Shown here one piece after another: positions 25,363-34,613 of a stretch of 64,000 nt of DNA (position 1 is the first letter of the stretch; every line of letters starts with the position of its first letter). The notes below the pieces were generated by a model, which saw only the letters and a list, made by a program, of their open reading frames with translations, ran no database searches and was not told the origin of the DNA. The position numbers and the translations under genes were made by a program. The stretch comes from Bacillota bacterium. GTDB lineage: Bacteria > Bacillota > Bacilli > Paenibacillales > UBA4045. Where the stretch lies: assembly GCA_023441055.1 (NCBI GenBank), contig JAEZQY010000009.1:3142-67141 (forward strand), written 5' to 3'.

Positions 25363-25455
25363 TGTGTTCGCAAGAAAGATGGTATACTTATTGACATATC
25401 GATCATGTTACGTTAAATGTAGATTAGCAATACTTGGATTAGGGGGTATTTATTA

Positions 25456-25725
25456 ATGACAAGGCGGCCAGTTGTCGTCAAACTGAAGACCGGTTTGCAC
25501 GCCCGTCCTGCGGCGTTATTCGTGCAAGAGGCAAACAAGTTTTCTTCTGAAGTATTCGTGGAAAAAGACGATAAAAGAGTCAACGCCAAGAGTATAATGG
25601 GCATCATGAGTCTTGCGATCAGCACCAATACCGAGGTACAGATCAGCGCCGAGGGTTCAGACGAAGAGCAAGCTGTAAACGCTTTAGTCGCCCTGGTGAG
25701 TAAGGAAGAACTCGAAAATCAATAA
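25456..25725 (+). CDS. HPr-like phosphocarrier at the crh locus, with His15 and Ser46
   Basis: 89 residues, HPr/Crh fold. By position, after whiA, this is the crh gene of Bacillus. Crh normally has Gln in place of the phosphorylatable His15, but this protein reads LKTGLHARPAALFVQEAN, so His15 and Arg17 of true HPr are present. Ser46, the HprK/P target, is there in NAKSIMGIMSL. It may therefore work in both PTS transfer and catabolite control. ATG 25456 follows TTAGGGGG. A hairpin terminator follows, ending the long trxB-whiA-crh series. Confidence 0.92.
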   Translation: MTRRPVVVKLKTGLHARPAALFVQEANKFSSEVFVEKDDKRVNAKSIMGIMSLAISTNTEVQISAEGSDEEQAVNALVALVSKEELENQ

Positions 25726-25761
25726 TGATGCTACCAATGAATTGCATAACTCCAATCGTGT

Positions 25762-25790
25762 GAGCCATCCAATTATGGATTGGCTCTTTG
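25762..25790 (+). terminator. Terminator after the crh-locus gene
   Basis: GAGCCATCCA / TGGATTGGCTC with one mismatch around a short loop, followed by TTTG. It lies 36 bases after the stop codon. Confidence 0.75.
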
Positions 25791-25868
25791 ACTCGTTACA
25801 GCGAATATCGCATAGGGCAACTCTGCTAACACATTCCGGCGGGCAGAGTGCTCGTTCAACGATGGTGA

Positions 25869-25897
25869 TTGACGCTATAAAATAGCTGTGATATAAG
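25869..25897 (+). promoter_or_regulatory. Predicted promoter of the FadR-type regulator gene
   Basis: TTGACG (25869-25874), a 17-base spacer and TATAAG (25892-25897). Confidence 0.65.
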
Positions 25898-25902
25898 TAA
25901 AG

Positions 25903-25920
25903 TGGTCTGACAACATACCA
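25903..25920 (+). promoter_or_regulatory. Candidate operator for the FadR-type regulator
   Basis: TGGTCTGACAACATACCA has TGGT and ACCA arms and a TGGTCTGACA core of the kind bound by FCD-domain GntR proteins. It lies five bases after the -10 box, around the transcription start, where a repressor would block its own promoter. Confidence 0.4.
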
Positions 25921-25957
25921 ATATCGATTATGTGATTGTGAAAAGGGTGTGAACGGA

Positions 25958-26662
25958 ATGTCATTGAAGTCGCTAAAGCGAAAAAAACTGTCGGAGACTG
26001 TCTTCGATGAAGTGATGCACTATATCAACGAACGTGGCTTTAAACAAGGGGATCGCTTGCCATCAGAACGCGACTTTTGCGATCAGCTACAGATAAGTCG
26101 GTCTTCTTTTCGAGAAGCCATACAAAAGTTAGAGATGTGCGGGCTAATTGAAATCAGACGAGGCAGCGGCATGTATGTTAAATCAGAGAAGACCGTATTG
26201 GGGGAAGTTACGAAGTTAAAGGTAGTGTTAGCGGCAGAAAAACGGGTTATCGAAGAAATCATGGATCTTAGAGAATTAATGGAGCAATATGCAATTGATC
26301 GCATTATCGAACAGGATAATCAAGCTTGTTTAATCAGACTCTCGCATATTCTCGACCAATATGAGCAGACGATTGCCGATGGTGGCGTGCCTCGCCACGA
26401 AGATTACCAATTTCATCTCGCTTTGTATGAAGGAGCTGGAAATCGAGTTGCGCAGAACTTTTTCCAGTCTACAGAAGAGATCGAACGTATCTGGGAAGAG
26501 AAGGCGATTGCTATGCTGAATGAGAATGTGTTTAGTCGAACTACCGAAACACTTCACCGCGCCATATACGAATCGATGCGAATCGGTGATGCGGCAACAG
26601 CCAAACGGCTGATGCGGAAACATTTTCAACTCATGAGAAAAGATCTAAGCAAGCTAGATTAA
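25958..26662 (+). CDS. GntR/FadR-family transcriptional regulator (FCD domain)
   Basis: About 234 residues: an N-terminal winged helix (residues ~5-75, RLPSERDFCDQLQISRSSFR) and a helical FCD ligand-binding domain (~90-220) with the usual metal-type His and Asp residues (DYQFHLALYEGAGN, ETLHRAIYESM). FCD regulators sense organic acids, amino acids or sugar acids. I prefer ATG 25958 (MSLKSLKRKK) with GGGTGTG upstream over GTG 25949. It lies 23 bases upstream of the Cys/Met PLP enzyme gene and probably controls it and itself. Base composition is visibly AT-richer than the preceding core genes. Confidence 0.88.
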   Translation: MSLKSLKRKKLSETVFDEVMHYINERGFKQGDRLPSERDFCDQLQISRSSFREAIQKLEMCGLIEIRRGSGMYVKSEKTVLGEVTKLKVVLAAEKRVIEEIMDLRELMEQYAIDRIIEQDNQACLIRLSHILDQYEQTIADGGVPRHEDYQFHLALYEGAGNRVAQNFFQSTEEIERIWEEKAIAMLNENVFSRTTETLHRAIYESMRIGDAATAKRLMRKHFQLMRKDLSKLD

Positions 26663-26685
26663 ACTAGAACTGGGAGTGTGTTGAT

Positions 26686-27849
26686 ATGGTGAACAAAACT
26701 TGGCGTACCGATCCACAGACAAGCGTTACGCATGACGAGCGGGATTCGTTCTATGGCGAAGTCGTCCCGCCTGTGTTCATGAATACACTATTCGCATACG
26801 ATAGCTTCGAAGCCTTCAGCACGATGCAGCATGAACGAAATGGCTATTACTACACGCGGATAGATAATCCCACACTAAGAGTGCTAGAGAATCATATAGC
26901 TCGTTTGGAGAACGGCGAGGCTGCGAAGGTATTCGCATCCGGTATGGCTGCAGTGTCGGTAGCTGTCCTGCATCTGTTGAAGCAGGACGATCACATCATC
27001 TGCCAATATCCGATATATGGAGGCACCTACGGGTTGTTGCGCAGCTACTTGCCCAAATTCGGGATTACAGCTGATTTTGTGGATTTCAATGATCTTGATG
27101 CAGTACGAGCAGCAATAAAGCCGAATACGAAGCTCTTGATGTGTGAGAGCATCTCGACCTTCTTCATGGACGTGTTCGATGTACCGGAGATCATCAAAGT
27201 CGCCAAAGCGAATGGTCTTTACACGATTATGGACAATACGTGCGCCACACCGATCAACTTCCGACCGCTGGAGTGGGGGATTGATGTCGTGGTCCACTCT
27301 GCATCCAAATATCTAAGCGGGCATAGCGATGTAGTGGCTGGAGCAGTCGTAGCTTCGCATGAGCTGATTGCAGGCATGGTGGATCTGGAGCTGTCGCTGC
27401 TGGGCGCTGCCTTAGGGCCGTTCGAAGCGTGGTTGATTATGCGGGGCTTGCGGACATTCCCGATGCGGATCCGTGAACAGGGTCGATCTGCACTCGTAAT
27501 CGCCCGGGAGCTGGAGCGCTTCCGGGGCGTGAAGAAGGTCCACTTCCCGCTGTTGCCCGGCCATGCACAGCATGAGATGGCTAAGAAGCAGCTTGCGGGC
27601 CCCTCCGGCCTGCTCAGCTTCGAGATGGAGGGGGGCGCTGAGGTGATCTCCCGCATCGTTAATCGCCTCAAGCTGTTTCGGATCGGGGTAAGCTGGGGCG
27701 GGTTTGAGAGCTTGATTTATTCTCCCTGCATGAGTCCGAAATCAGACATCCCGCTCGGGGATCAGTTGCAATCCCTCGTGCGAATATCAGTTGGCCTGGA
27801 GCAGACGGATGACCTGCTGGCCGATCTGCGTCAGGCGTTCGAAGAATAG
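26686..27849 (+). CDS. Cys/Met metabolism PLP-dependent enzyme (cystathionine gamma-synthase / beta-lyase family)
   Basis: 387 residues, fold type I PLP enzyme. The Schiff-base Lys208 is in HSASKYLSGH, Asp183 in IMDNTCATP pairs with the pyridine nitrogen, and the phosphate and substrate residues are in YYYTRIDNPT (54-63) and SGMAAV. Members include cystathionine gamma-synthase, beta- and gamma-lyases and methionine gamma-lyase; the exact reaction cannot be read from sequence. Pairing with an FCD regulator rather than a SAM riboswitch suggests catabolic control. It converges with the histidine kinase gene, whose stop is three bases away, and I see no terminator between them. Confidence 0.9.
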   Translation: MVNKTWRTDPQTSVTHDERDSFYGEVVPPVFMNTLFAYDSFEAFSTMQHERNGYYYTRIDNPTLRVLENHIARLENGEAAKVFASGMAAVSVAVLHLLKQDDHIICQYPIYGGTYGLLRSYLPKFGITADFVDFNDLDAVRAAIKPNTKLLMCESISTFFMDVFDVPEIIKVAKANGLYTIMDNTCATPINFRPLEWGIDVVVHSASKYLSGHSDVVAGAVVASHELIAGMVDLELSLLGAALGPFEAWLIMRGLRTFPMRIREQGRSALVIARELERFRGVKKVHFPLLPGHAQHEMAKKQLAGPSGLLSFEMEGGAEVISRIVNRLKLFRIGVSWGGFESLIYSPCMSPKSDIPLGDQLQSLVRISVGLEQTDDLLADLRQAFEE

Positions 27850-27851
27850 GG

Positions 27852-29657
27852 TTATGGCGCAGTTGGAAACTGCATGGCGATGAGCGCGCCTCCTTCGGGG
27901 AGGTTGTGAATGTTCATCGTTGCTAGATCCCCGTATACAAGTCGGAGTCTCCGATACACATTATAAATGCCGGTATGCATGGAGAAGTAGGAGTCGAGCT
28001 TGTCGGCGCCGGATTGAAACAATTGCTTGAAAGCGCTTAAGGAGGCTGGGTCGAAGCCGGGGCCGCTATCGCGAATATGGACATGCATCTGGTGGCCCTC
28101 CCTGCGAATATGGACCGTAATCTGGAACGCTCCGATGCCTGATTCGGTATTCTCGTTCCAGCCGTACTTCAATGCGTTCTCGACAAATGGCAATATGCTG
28201 AGTTTCATGACCATAACGGACTTGCAGTCGGCAGCTACATCGTATTGAATGTCAGCTCCTCTGCCATGTCTGTAATAGTGAATTCTCTGAAAGTACTGTA
28301 CATAGTTGATCTCTTCTTCAAGCATGGCCCAACCCTCATCGATACGGCTGTTGTATCGCAATAACTGGGATAAGCAATAGATCGCATGCTCAAATTCCGT
28401 CTTATCGCCTTGAAGGGCAAGGGCTTGTATCGTTCCCAGCGTGTTGAAGAGAAAATGGGGGTTGACTTGGGCTTGCAGCTGAAGCAATTCCTTATCCTTC
28501 TCGCGCAGGCTTGACTCCAAGAGATTCCGTTCCAGCTGTTGACGATCATCGAGCATGCTGTTGAAGGTATGGATCAAAAACCCGAGCTCATTCGTTGCCT
28601 TGGTCTCGATCTGTACGGCATTCCCGCGGCTGAAGGCACTCATGCCGCTCTTAAGCACATACAGCGGCATAAGCAATCTGTTGATGAAGGCATAGGACAG
28701 CAGGAAGGCTAATAAGAAACTGAAAGCCGCAACGCCGAATGTTGTCCAGCGTGTCAAATTGATGCCCTGCATGAGATCGTGCAGAGGCGTTGCTGTCACC
28801 AGTGTCCAAGGATGCAGTTGAAGGCCTTGATAGGCCATCTGATACTCATGCCCGTCAACCGCGATTCTACTGCTGCCGTCGGAACGTTCATGCGCATTAA
28901 GGTATTCGCCGAGCCATGAGACGGATTGCAGAGGTGTTTCATTGCCCTGAATGACATTGCCGTTGCTGGTGTTATAGAGCAAGATTGAGCTGTGGGCCTC
29001 TATGGGGACTTGTTTGACGACGGATTTCACGGTCTCCATCTGAAGCTCCACCACGATCCATGCGGTTACCGCATAGGTTCGCGTATTGCGCACAGGCTTC
29101 ACGTAGGAAACGGTTTCCACCTCCAGGCTGTTCGTATAGTAAGGCAACGGATGGGGACCGATCAGAAGCGACTGATCGGTGTCGAACAGCTGGCCATACA
29201 CAGGATCCGTGCTGAAGTTAAAGTCAAAGTCGAAGGCGGAATTGGGCAAGCGTGACATATGAAAGGCTTGTCCGGATTGAAGAACAAGCAGAATGGCGGA
29301 GATGTCCGGATTGCCGATTAATGACGCATTGATCTTCTTGCGAACATCGCTTATGTAGATGGAGCGGGTCGCCTCGTTCAAGCTGTCATGGAGCGTCAGC
29401 CTCTGGAAGGCCGTGTCGGTGATGATGCTGTTGAAGGACGCATCGAGATTAGAGAAGTAGTCGTCAATGCGGGCAGCGCCATGCTGGACTTGCTGGATCA
29501 CGTTGTTATTGATATAGCGGATCCCTGCATTCAACATGTAGCTCTGTGCCAGATAGCTGACGATGAATAACGGGATTACGGCGAACAGCGCAATCATGAT
29601 GAAGAGCTGCCGGTTGATGGATAAGGGAAATTTATTCAGTCGTCGTAAGAATGTCAA
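27852..29657 (-). CDS. Sensor histidine kinase, YesM family
   Basis: 601 residues. Membrane segments at about 16-38 and 305-327 flank an extracellular sensor region of the dCache kind; then HAMP (about 325-380), the His_kinase motif QVNPHFLFNTL with His401, and an HATPase domain (LSILPFVENALKYGWNE, then DSGPGFDP). YesM-type kinases sense extracellular sugars or polysaccharides and signal to YesN-type AraC regulators. The response-regulator gene is divergent, 55 bases away. The start is TTG 29657 with only a weak GAGCTG ribosome site; the next in-frame Met (residue 21) would cut into the first membrane segment. Confidence 0.9.
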   Translation of the reverse strand: MTFLRRLNKFPLSINRQLFIMIALFAVIPLFIVSYLAQSYMLNAGIRYINNNVIQQVQHGAARIDDYFSNLDASFNSIITDTAFQRLTLHDSLNEATRSIYISDVRKKINASLIGNPDISAILLVLQSGQAFHMSRLPNSAFDFDFNFSTDPVYGQLFDTDQSLLIGPHPLPYYTNSLEVETVSYVKPVRNTRTYAVTAWIVVELQMETVKSVVKQVPIEAHSSILLYNTSNGNVIQGNETPLQSVSWLGEYLNAHERSDGSSRIAVDGHEYQMAYQGLQLHPWTLVTATPLHDLMQGINLTRWTTFGVAAFSFLLAFLLSYAFINRLLMPLYVLKSGMSAFSRGNAVQIETKATNELGFLIHTFNSMLDDRQQLERNLLESSLREKDKELLQLQAQVNPHFLFNTLGTIQALALQGDKTEFEHAIYCLSQLLRYNSRIDEGWAMLEEEINYVQYFQRIHYYRHGRGADIQYDVAADCKSVMVMKLSILPFVENALKYGWNENTESGIGAFQITVHIRREGHQMHVHIRDSGPGFDPASLSAFKQLFQSGADKLDSYFSMHTGIYNVYRRLRLVYGDLATMNIHNLPEGGALIAMQFPTAP

Positions 29658-29712
29658 GATGATTCAGCTCGCTTTGGTATATTTAGATTGGGAAGGCTGG
29701 AGGCGATTCGCA

Positions 29713-31137
29713 TTGAAAATTGGCGTTGTTGAGGACGAGTTGACCGTTAGAAAAGGTCTCATCGCTAAGTTGCAGGAATTATATCACAATTCGACTATCT
29801 ACGATATGGGTTATGGTCGACAGGCGGTTGATAAGCTGTTATTCATTCGTCCTGATGTTGTTTTCCTGGATATCTTCATGCCCGAGTTGTCGGGACTGGA
29901 GCTGCTCCGTCAGGTAAGAGACAATCTGCCCTATACACAATTCGTTATTCTGACGGGCTATAGAGAGTTCGAATATGCGCAGCAAGCTGTTCAACTGGGG
30001 GCGAAGCGTTATTTGCTCAAGCCGGTTTATTTTCAAGACTTGATGGATGTGATTGGCCAGGCGCGGGAGGAACTGCTTAAGCGGGCGGAATCCGAGCTGC
30101 AGGAGGATGCCAGGTGGCTGTCGGACTCCAACCATTCGCTGCATATCGGGCAGGTGCACAATCCGAGCGCATGGTTGGATTCGAATCAAGGGAAGGTGAT
30201 TATGTTCTCGGATCGATGCGACGACCTGTTCGCCGATCGGCGAATTGCGGATTTTGAAGTGGATGGATTCTCTGGCATCATTCTGAAGTCGGAGGAGCAT
30301 ATGCTCGAGTATGGTATCTTCCATCAGCGGGGGGATTGGATAGCAAGATTGATCGATCAACTGCATGTGTATCGAACTAAGCTGTTCTTCAATGAAGACG
30401 ATTCCGCGGTGCTGAATAGGATCAAACGGAATGATTCCGGCGATCTGGCAGTGGCGAGGGGCATTCGCAGTCTGATTATTGAGTTGTTGCAGAATGAGCA
30501 GATTGACAGCGCCGTCCTACAATCAGAGCTTGTTCGCTGGCTCGCGAGCATGACCAACCTGCGACTGCACAACCTGCAACAGGAGGTATCATCATTCATG
30601 TTCGCGGTTGATCGCATATTGCAACGAAGGAATATTCATACGGCGGTACACGCCGATCTCTTGTTCTGGACCGATTGGGTGAACGCCATCCCTAGCTGGG
30701 AGCAATTGCGCGACAGAGTGGTTCATCTGGTGATGAAGAGTTTGGCTTCCATTCACCAGCTATCGGAATTGCAGAAGCAGCCTGCTAATATCGATATGGA
30801 AGCCTATATACAGGAGATGCTGAGACAACCCGAAAATTATGGCGGTATGACGCTGGAGTTGGTTGCGGAACAACTAGATATGCATCCGGTAACAGTCAGT
30901 AAGCTGTTCAAGAAGCAGACTGGCCATAATTTCATCAACTATCTCATGAATGTGAAGCTGGTGCGAGCGCAGCATCTGTTAGCCAATTCGGATCGGGGTG
31001 TCAATGAGATCGCAATGGAGCTCGGGTATGTCAATTACCGCTACTTCGGGCAGGTGTTCAAAAAGCGCTATGGGGTATCGCCGCAGCAGTATCGAAGAAT
31101 CGCACATCAGGCTAAAAGAAATGAACATTCGGGTTAA
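29713..31137 (+). CDS. YesN-type response regulator with AraC DNA-binding domain
   Basis: About 474 residues: receiver domain (1-120) with Asp8, the phosphoacceptor Asp53 in VFLDIFMPE and Lys103 in LLKPVY; a long middle region without a recognised fold; and a C-terminal AraC double helix-turn-helix (GGMTLELVAEQLDMHPVTVS, ending ELGYVNYRYFGQVFKKRYG). The chosen start is TTG 29713 after GGAGG with nine-base spacing, giving the canonical KIGVVEDE N-terminus; the longer in-frame opening from 29563 would overlap the kinase gene. It probably activates the importer genes that begin 78 bases downstream. Confidence 0.9.
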   Translation: MKIGVVEDELTVRKGLIAKLQELYHNSTIYDMGYGRQAVDKLLFIRPDVVFLDIFMPELSGLELLRQVRDNLPYTQFVILTGYREFEYAQQAVQLGAKRYLLKPVYFQDLMDVIGQAREELLKRAESELQEDARWLSDSNHSLHIGQVHNPSAWLDSNQGKVIMFSDRCDDLFADRRIADFEVDGFSGIILKSEEHMLEYGIFHQRGDWIARLIDQLHVYRTKLFFNEDDSAVLNRIKRNDSGDLAVARGIRSLIIELLQNEQIDSAVLQSELVRWLASMTNLRLHNLQQEVSSFMFAVDRILQRRNIHTAVHADLLFWTDWVNAIPSWEQLRDRVVHLVMKSLASIHQLSELQKQPANIDMEAYIQEMLRQPENYGGMTLELVAEQLDMHPVTVSKLFKKQTGHNFINYLMNVKLVRAQHLLANSDRGVNEIAMELGYVNYRYFGQVFKKRYGVSPQQYRRIAHQAKRNEHSG

Positions 31138-31215
31138 GAAGCTATGCCATCCGAGGAGACAGACGGGATTTATACTTGGAGTTGTAACATCAATCACAGA
31201 TCAGGGGGTATACGA

Positions 31216-32736
31216 ATGAAGAAGAACGTTATAGGGCTGATGATTGTATGCTTGCTCTTCGGGACAATCCTGGCGGCCTGCTCCAACAACGGCTCGAATA
31301 GCTCGAGCAGCACGAGCGGCGCGAATAATGGCGCGAGCACCGGGCAGAGCGGCGGGAACGCTGCATCCGGCGGCGATGCGAAGGACGCCACGCCTGAACC
31401 AGTCAAGATTCAAATGTGGGAACGGTTAAGCGGCAGAACCGCTGAGAAAATGAATGAACTGGTGGAAGAATTCAATCAAGAATATCCGCACATCACAGTA
31501 GAAATTAATGAAGTAGCTAATGCTGAATATCCGGCGGCCCTGCAAGCGGGAATCGCAGGCGGGAATTTGCCGGATATGTTCATGAATACACCGTCGGTTC
31601 CATTGCTGCAGATGGTCGAGCTCGGCCTGCTGCGCAACCTGGACGACCTGGTAACGCCCGAGCTGAAGGCGAAATTTACTCCGGCAACCTGGACGGAAGG
31701 ACAAGCTACGATCAATGGTTCGATCTATGCCATCCCGCATTCGGATGATCGCAGAGCGTCCATTATTCTCTATAACAAGGAATTGCTCAAGAAAGCTGGC
31801 TATGACCAGGTGCCGAAACGGCCGACATGGGAGCAATTCATCGAGATGAACAAGAAAGTGATCGAAGCCAGTCCGGGTATCTCAGGATTTGTATTCGCCG
31901 GACCGGCTCCGTGGATATCGGACGAAGGCATTCTGCAGATCGCCTCTGCGATTACACCTGAAGCTGCGCCGATCAGTGAATTGCAAATGTTTAATTTTAA
32001 GACTGGACAGTATGATCTGAATAACGAGGGGCTTGTTCAGACCTTGCACTTCTTCAAGCGTATGCAGGATGAGGGCCTGCTGCATCCGAACAGCCTGCTG
32101 TTCAATCCTTCCGAGGCGAGAGCGCAATTCTGGGAAGATCAGGCTGCCTTCGTATGGGAGTCCACGCCGCATCTGCAAGTTTTCCAGATGAATGACAAGT
32201 ATGGCGTTATCCAGGTGCCTACCCGTGACGGCAATGCCAGCTACAGGGCGTTCCAAGGCTTCCTGCCGAACGCCATCGTGGTGAATGAGAAAACGCAGCA
32301 TTACGAGGAAGTCAAGCTATTCCTGAATTACTTCCTGAACCATTACGGCGCGAAGATGGCCGAGCTGTATGTGTCTGGACTCCCGTATGTCGAAGCGATT
32401 CAGCCATCCGAGCCGTGGTATCTGTACGATGATACCGTCGCGATTACCAAAACGGACGTCATTGATGTGCCGAACCCTGCCATCCGCAATCCGAATACGA
32501 TCGTCGCTCTCAATGAGATGTCCAGGTATAAGCCGACGGTTGACTTCTCGGATGTCTTCCTGGGCTACATGGCGGGCGAGGTTACAGACCTGCAAGGCTT
32601 GCTGGACCGGCTGACAGAGGATTTGAACAAGGCGTTGGCCAGCGGTATTGCAGACAGCAATAAGAACGGCAGCCCCGTTACTCCGGAAGACTTCATCTAC
32701 GAGGATTGGGTGCCCGGCGTTCCGTACGTTAATTAG
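31216..32736 (+). CDS. Sugar ABC transporter substrate-binding lipoprotein (family 1)
   Basis: 506 residues with a lipoprotein signal: charged MKKN, hydrophobic core and lipobox LAAC (Cys22), then a long Ser/Asn/Gly linker and an extracellular solute-binding fold (SBP_bac_1). It would capture a sugar or oligosaccharide outside the membrane for the permeases encoded next. ATG 31216 follows CAGGGGG; the frame opens earlier (31144), but that would bury the signal peptide. The response regulator ends 78 bases upstream. The ligand is unknown. Lgt in this window would lipidate Cys22. Confidence 0.92.
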   Translation: MKKNVIGLMIVCLLFGTILAACSNNGSNSSSSTSGANNGASTGQSGGNAASGGDAKDATPEPVKIQMWERLSGRTAEKMNELVEEFNQEYPHITVEINEVANAEYPAALQAGIAGGNLPDMFMNTPSVPLLQMVELGLLRNLDDLVTPELKAKFTPATWTEGQATINGSIYAIPHSDDRRASIILYNKELLKKAGYDQVPKRPTWEQFIEMNKKVIEASPGISGFVFAGPAPWISDEGILQIASAITPEAAPISELQMFNFKTGQYDLNNEGLVQTLHFFKRMQDEGLLHPNSLLFNPSEARAQFWEDQAAFVWESTPHLQVFQMNDKYGVIQVPTRDGNASYRAFQGFLPNAIVVNEKTQHYEEVKLFLNYFLNHYGAKMAELYVSGLPYVEAIQPSEPWYLYDDTVAITKTDVIDVPNPAIRNPNTIVALNEMSRYKPTVDFSDVFLGYMAGEVTDLQGLLDRLTEDLNKALASGIADSNKNGSPVTPEDFIYEDWVPGVPYVN

Positions 32737-32745
32737 GATTTCGCG

Positions 32746-32771
32746 CATGAGGGGTACTCGTACCCCTCATG
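32746..32771 (+). terminator. Perfect hairpin between binding-protein and permease genes
   Basis: CATGAGGGGTA-CTCG-TACCCCTCATG, 11-bp arms, followed by TTCATT rather than a T-run. Such hairpins often protect the binding-protein mRNA and lower permease expression. Confidence 0.7.
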
Positions 32772-32793
32772 TTCATTCAAAGGAGGACTATGC

Positions 32794-33729
32794 ATGCTTG
32801 GCGCCATGAAAACCCGAAAGATCCTATGGGCTTACCTGTTCTTGACGCCGCAGCTCATCTTCTATCTGGCCTTTACGATTTATCCAATGGTGATGAGTTA
32901 TGTATACGTATTGTACGACTGGACCGGAATCGGTCCGCTGACCCGATTCGTGGGGCTGGATAATTTCCGCAGGGTAATGGATGATCCTTATTTCTGGAAG
33001 GCGTTCAAGAACAGCTTTATTTATATGTCTGGGAAATTGGTGCTGGAGATGCCGCTGGGACTGCTTATGGCACTGTGTGTGAATTCGGTCTTGCTTCGCT
33101 GGAAGGTGTTCATACGGACCATCTTTTTTATACCAGTCGTATCTACCGCGGCGATTGTAGGTGTTACGATGAAAATTATTTTCGGAAATGACAAGGCGCT
33201 GTTCAATAACATGCTTCAATTTCTCGGCGTGATTGACAAGCCTGTCCCCTGGCTGCTGCAATCCACCTCTGCGATGGTGATCTTGATTATAATCGGTGCG
33301 TGGCTGCACTTCGGCATGACCATGATCTACTGGCTGGCCTCGTTGCAGGCGCTGCCCAGGGAGATCTATGACGCGGCCAAAGTGGACGGCGCGAGCGTAT
33401 GGCAGACATTCTGGCGTGTCACCTGGCCATTGTTGCTGCCCGCAGCTGTCGTCATTCTGATGCTGAATGTGGTTAGCGGCTTCGGCGCATTCGATCTGGC
33501 GATGACCCTGACAGGCGGAGGTCCCTTCTTCGCGACTACGACGATCGATATGTATATCTACGACCAGGTGTTCGGAGGCGGTATTCCGCGAATCGGTATC
33601 GGCTCCGCAGCCGGGATGATCTTCGGTCTCACGGTATTCGTCATGACAATCGGACTAGCCGGGTTGAATAAGGCGGTCAGAAATCGCTCCCAGGCGACAA
33701 CCACAGAGAGGAAGGCGGAGACAGCCTGA
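32794..33729 (+). CDS. Sugar ABC transporter permease (MalF-like)
   Basis: 311 residues with six hydrophobic segments and the permease EAA loop EIYDAAKVDGASVWQTFWRV, which docks on the ATPase. The first permease of a CUT1 importer. ATG 32794 follows AAAGGAGGAC, with an ATG at 32806 as an alternative. It is followed by the second permease with a one-base overlap of stop and start. No ATPase gene is present in this cluster. Confidence 0.92.
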   Translation: MLGAMKTRKILWAYLFLTPQLIFYLAFTIYPMVMSYVYVLYDWTGIGPLTRFVGLDNFRRVMDDPYFWKAFKNSFIYMSGKLVLEMPLGLLMALCVNSVLLRWKVFIRTIFFIPVVSTAAIVGVTMKIIFGNDKALFNNMLQFLGVIDKPVPWLLQSTSAMVILIIIGAWLHFGMTMIYWLASLQALPREIYDAAKVDGASVWQTFWRVTWPLLLPAAVVILMLNVVSGFGAFDLAMTLTGGGPFFATTTIDMYIYDQVFGGGIPRIGIGSAAGMIFGLTVFVMTIGLAGLNKAVRNRSQATTTERKAETA

Positions 33730-34559
33730 TGCAATGGAGGAAATTCAAGTTTACGCTGCTTAGCCTGTTGCTCGTGCTTATCGGCGCGATCTGGGTGTAT
33801 CCCTTGGTTTGGATGTTCTTCTCCTCGCTGAAGAAGGAGTCGGAGTTTCTTACAGGCGGACTGAAATTGCTGCCGGCGGAACCGCAATGGGACAACTTCG
33901 TTCGCGCCTGGGATAAAGCCAATTTCTCAATCTATTTTATCAATTCGGTCACTTATACGGTTTCGGCTGTCATTATTGTCGTCATCCTCTGTTCGCTGTT
34001 CGGATATGCGATGGCGAGGGTAGACTTTCCGGGGCGGAAGACGATTCTGGTCGTATACGTGGCGACCATGTTCATCCCGAAGGGATATACGATTATTCCG
34101 ATCTATCTGCTGATCAAGTGGCTGGGGCTGCTCAATACGAGAATGGGCGTCATTCTGGTCGAATCGTCCGCGGCGCATGTCATCTTCATCCTGCTGCTGA
34201 TCTCCTTCTTCGCTACGATTCCGAAGGAGCTGGAGGAGTCTGCCGAGATGGACGGAGGCGGGTTCGTGCGCATATTCGTACGGGTGATGCTGCCGCTCAC
34301 GATGCCTGTGATTGCGACGATAGCTATCGTGCAATTCATATGGACGTGGAATTCCTTCTTCGCGCCGCTGATCTTCACAATCAACAACCCGAATTTGAAG
34401 ACGTTGGCGGTAGGGATGTATAACTTCATTAACGATCTGCAGATTGATTATACGGGACTGGCTGCCGGGGCGACGATTTCGATCGTTCCCATTATTACAG
34501 TATTTATATTCTTCCAGCGCTACTTCATTGAGGGCGTATCTGGATCGGTCAAGGGATAG
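33729..34559 (+). CDS. Sugar ABC transporter permease (MalG-like)
   Basis: 276 residues with about six membrane segments and the EAA loop ELEESAEMDGGGFVRIFVRV, where the first Ala of the motif is replaced by Ser. It completes the importer with the upstream permease and binding protein. The start overlaps the upstream stop by one base, so translation is coupled. A glycosidase-like gene follows after 54 bases, which suggests that the imported sugar is a product or substrate of that enzyme. Confidence 0.92.
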   Translation: MQWRKFKFTLLSLLLVLIGAIWVYPLVWMFFSSLKKESEFLTGGLKLLPAEPQWDNFVRAWDKANFSIYFINSVTYTVSAVIIVVILCSLFGYAMARVDFPGRKTILVVYVATMFIPKGYTIIPIYLLIKWLGLLNTRMGVILVESSAAHVIFILLLISFFATIPKELEESAEMDGGGFVRIFVRVMLPLTMPVIATIAIVQFIWTWNSFFAPLIFTINNPNLKTLAVGMYNFINDLQIDYTGLAAGATISIVPIITVFIFFQRYFIEGVSGSVKG

Positions 34560-34613
34560 GAAGAAGGCTGGACATCTACGCGGCGATCAGCCGATACTTA
34601 AGGAGTGATACAG

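Noticed and set aside
28028..28042. cre-like sequence TTGAAAGCGCTTAA for CcpA
   Set aside because: It lies deep in the histidine kinase coding region and misses a conserved cre position; position and fit both argue for chance.
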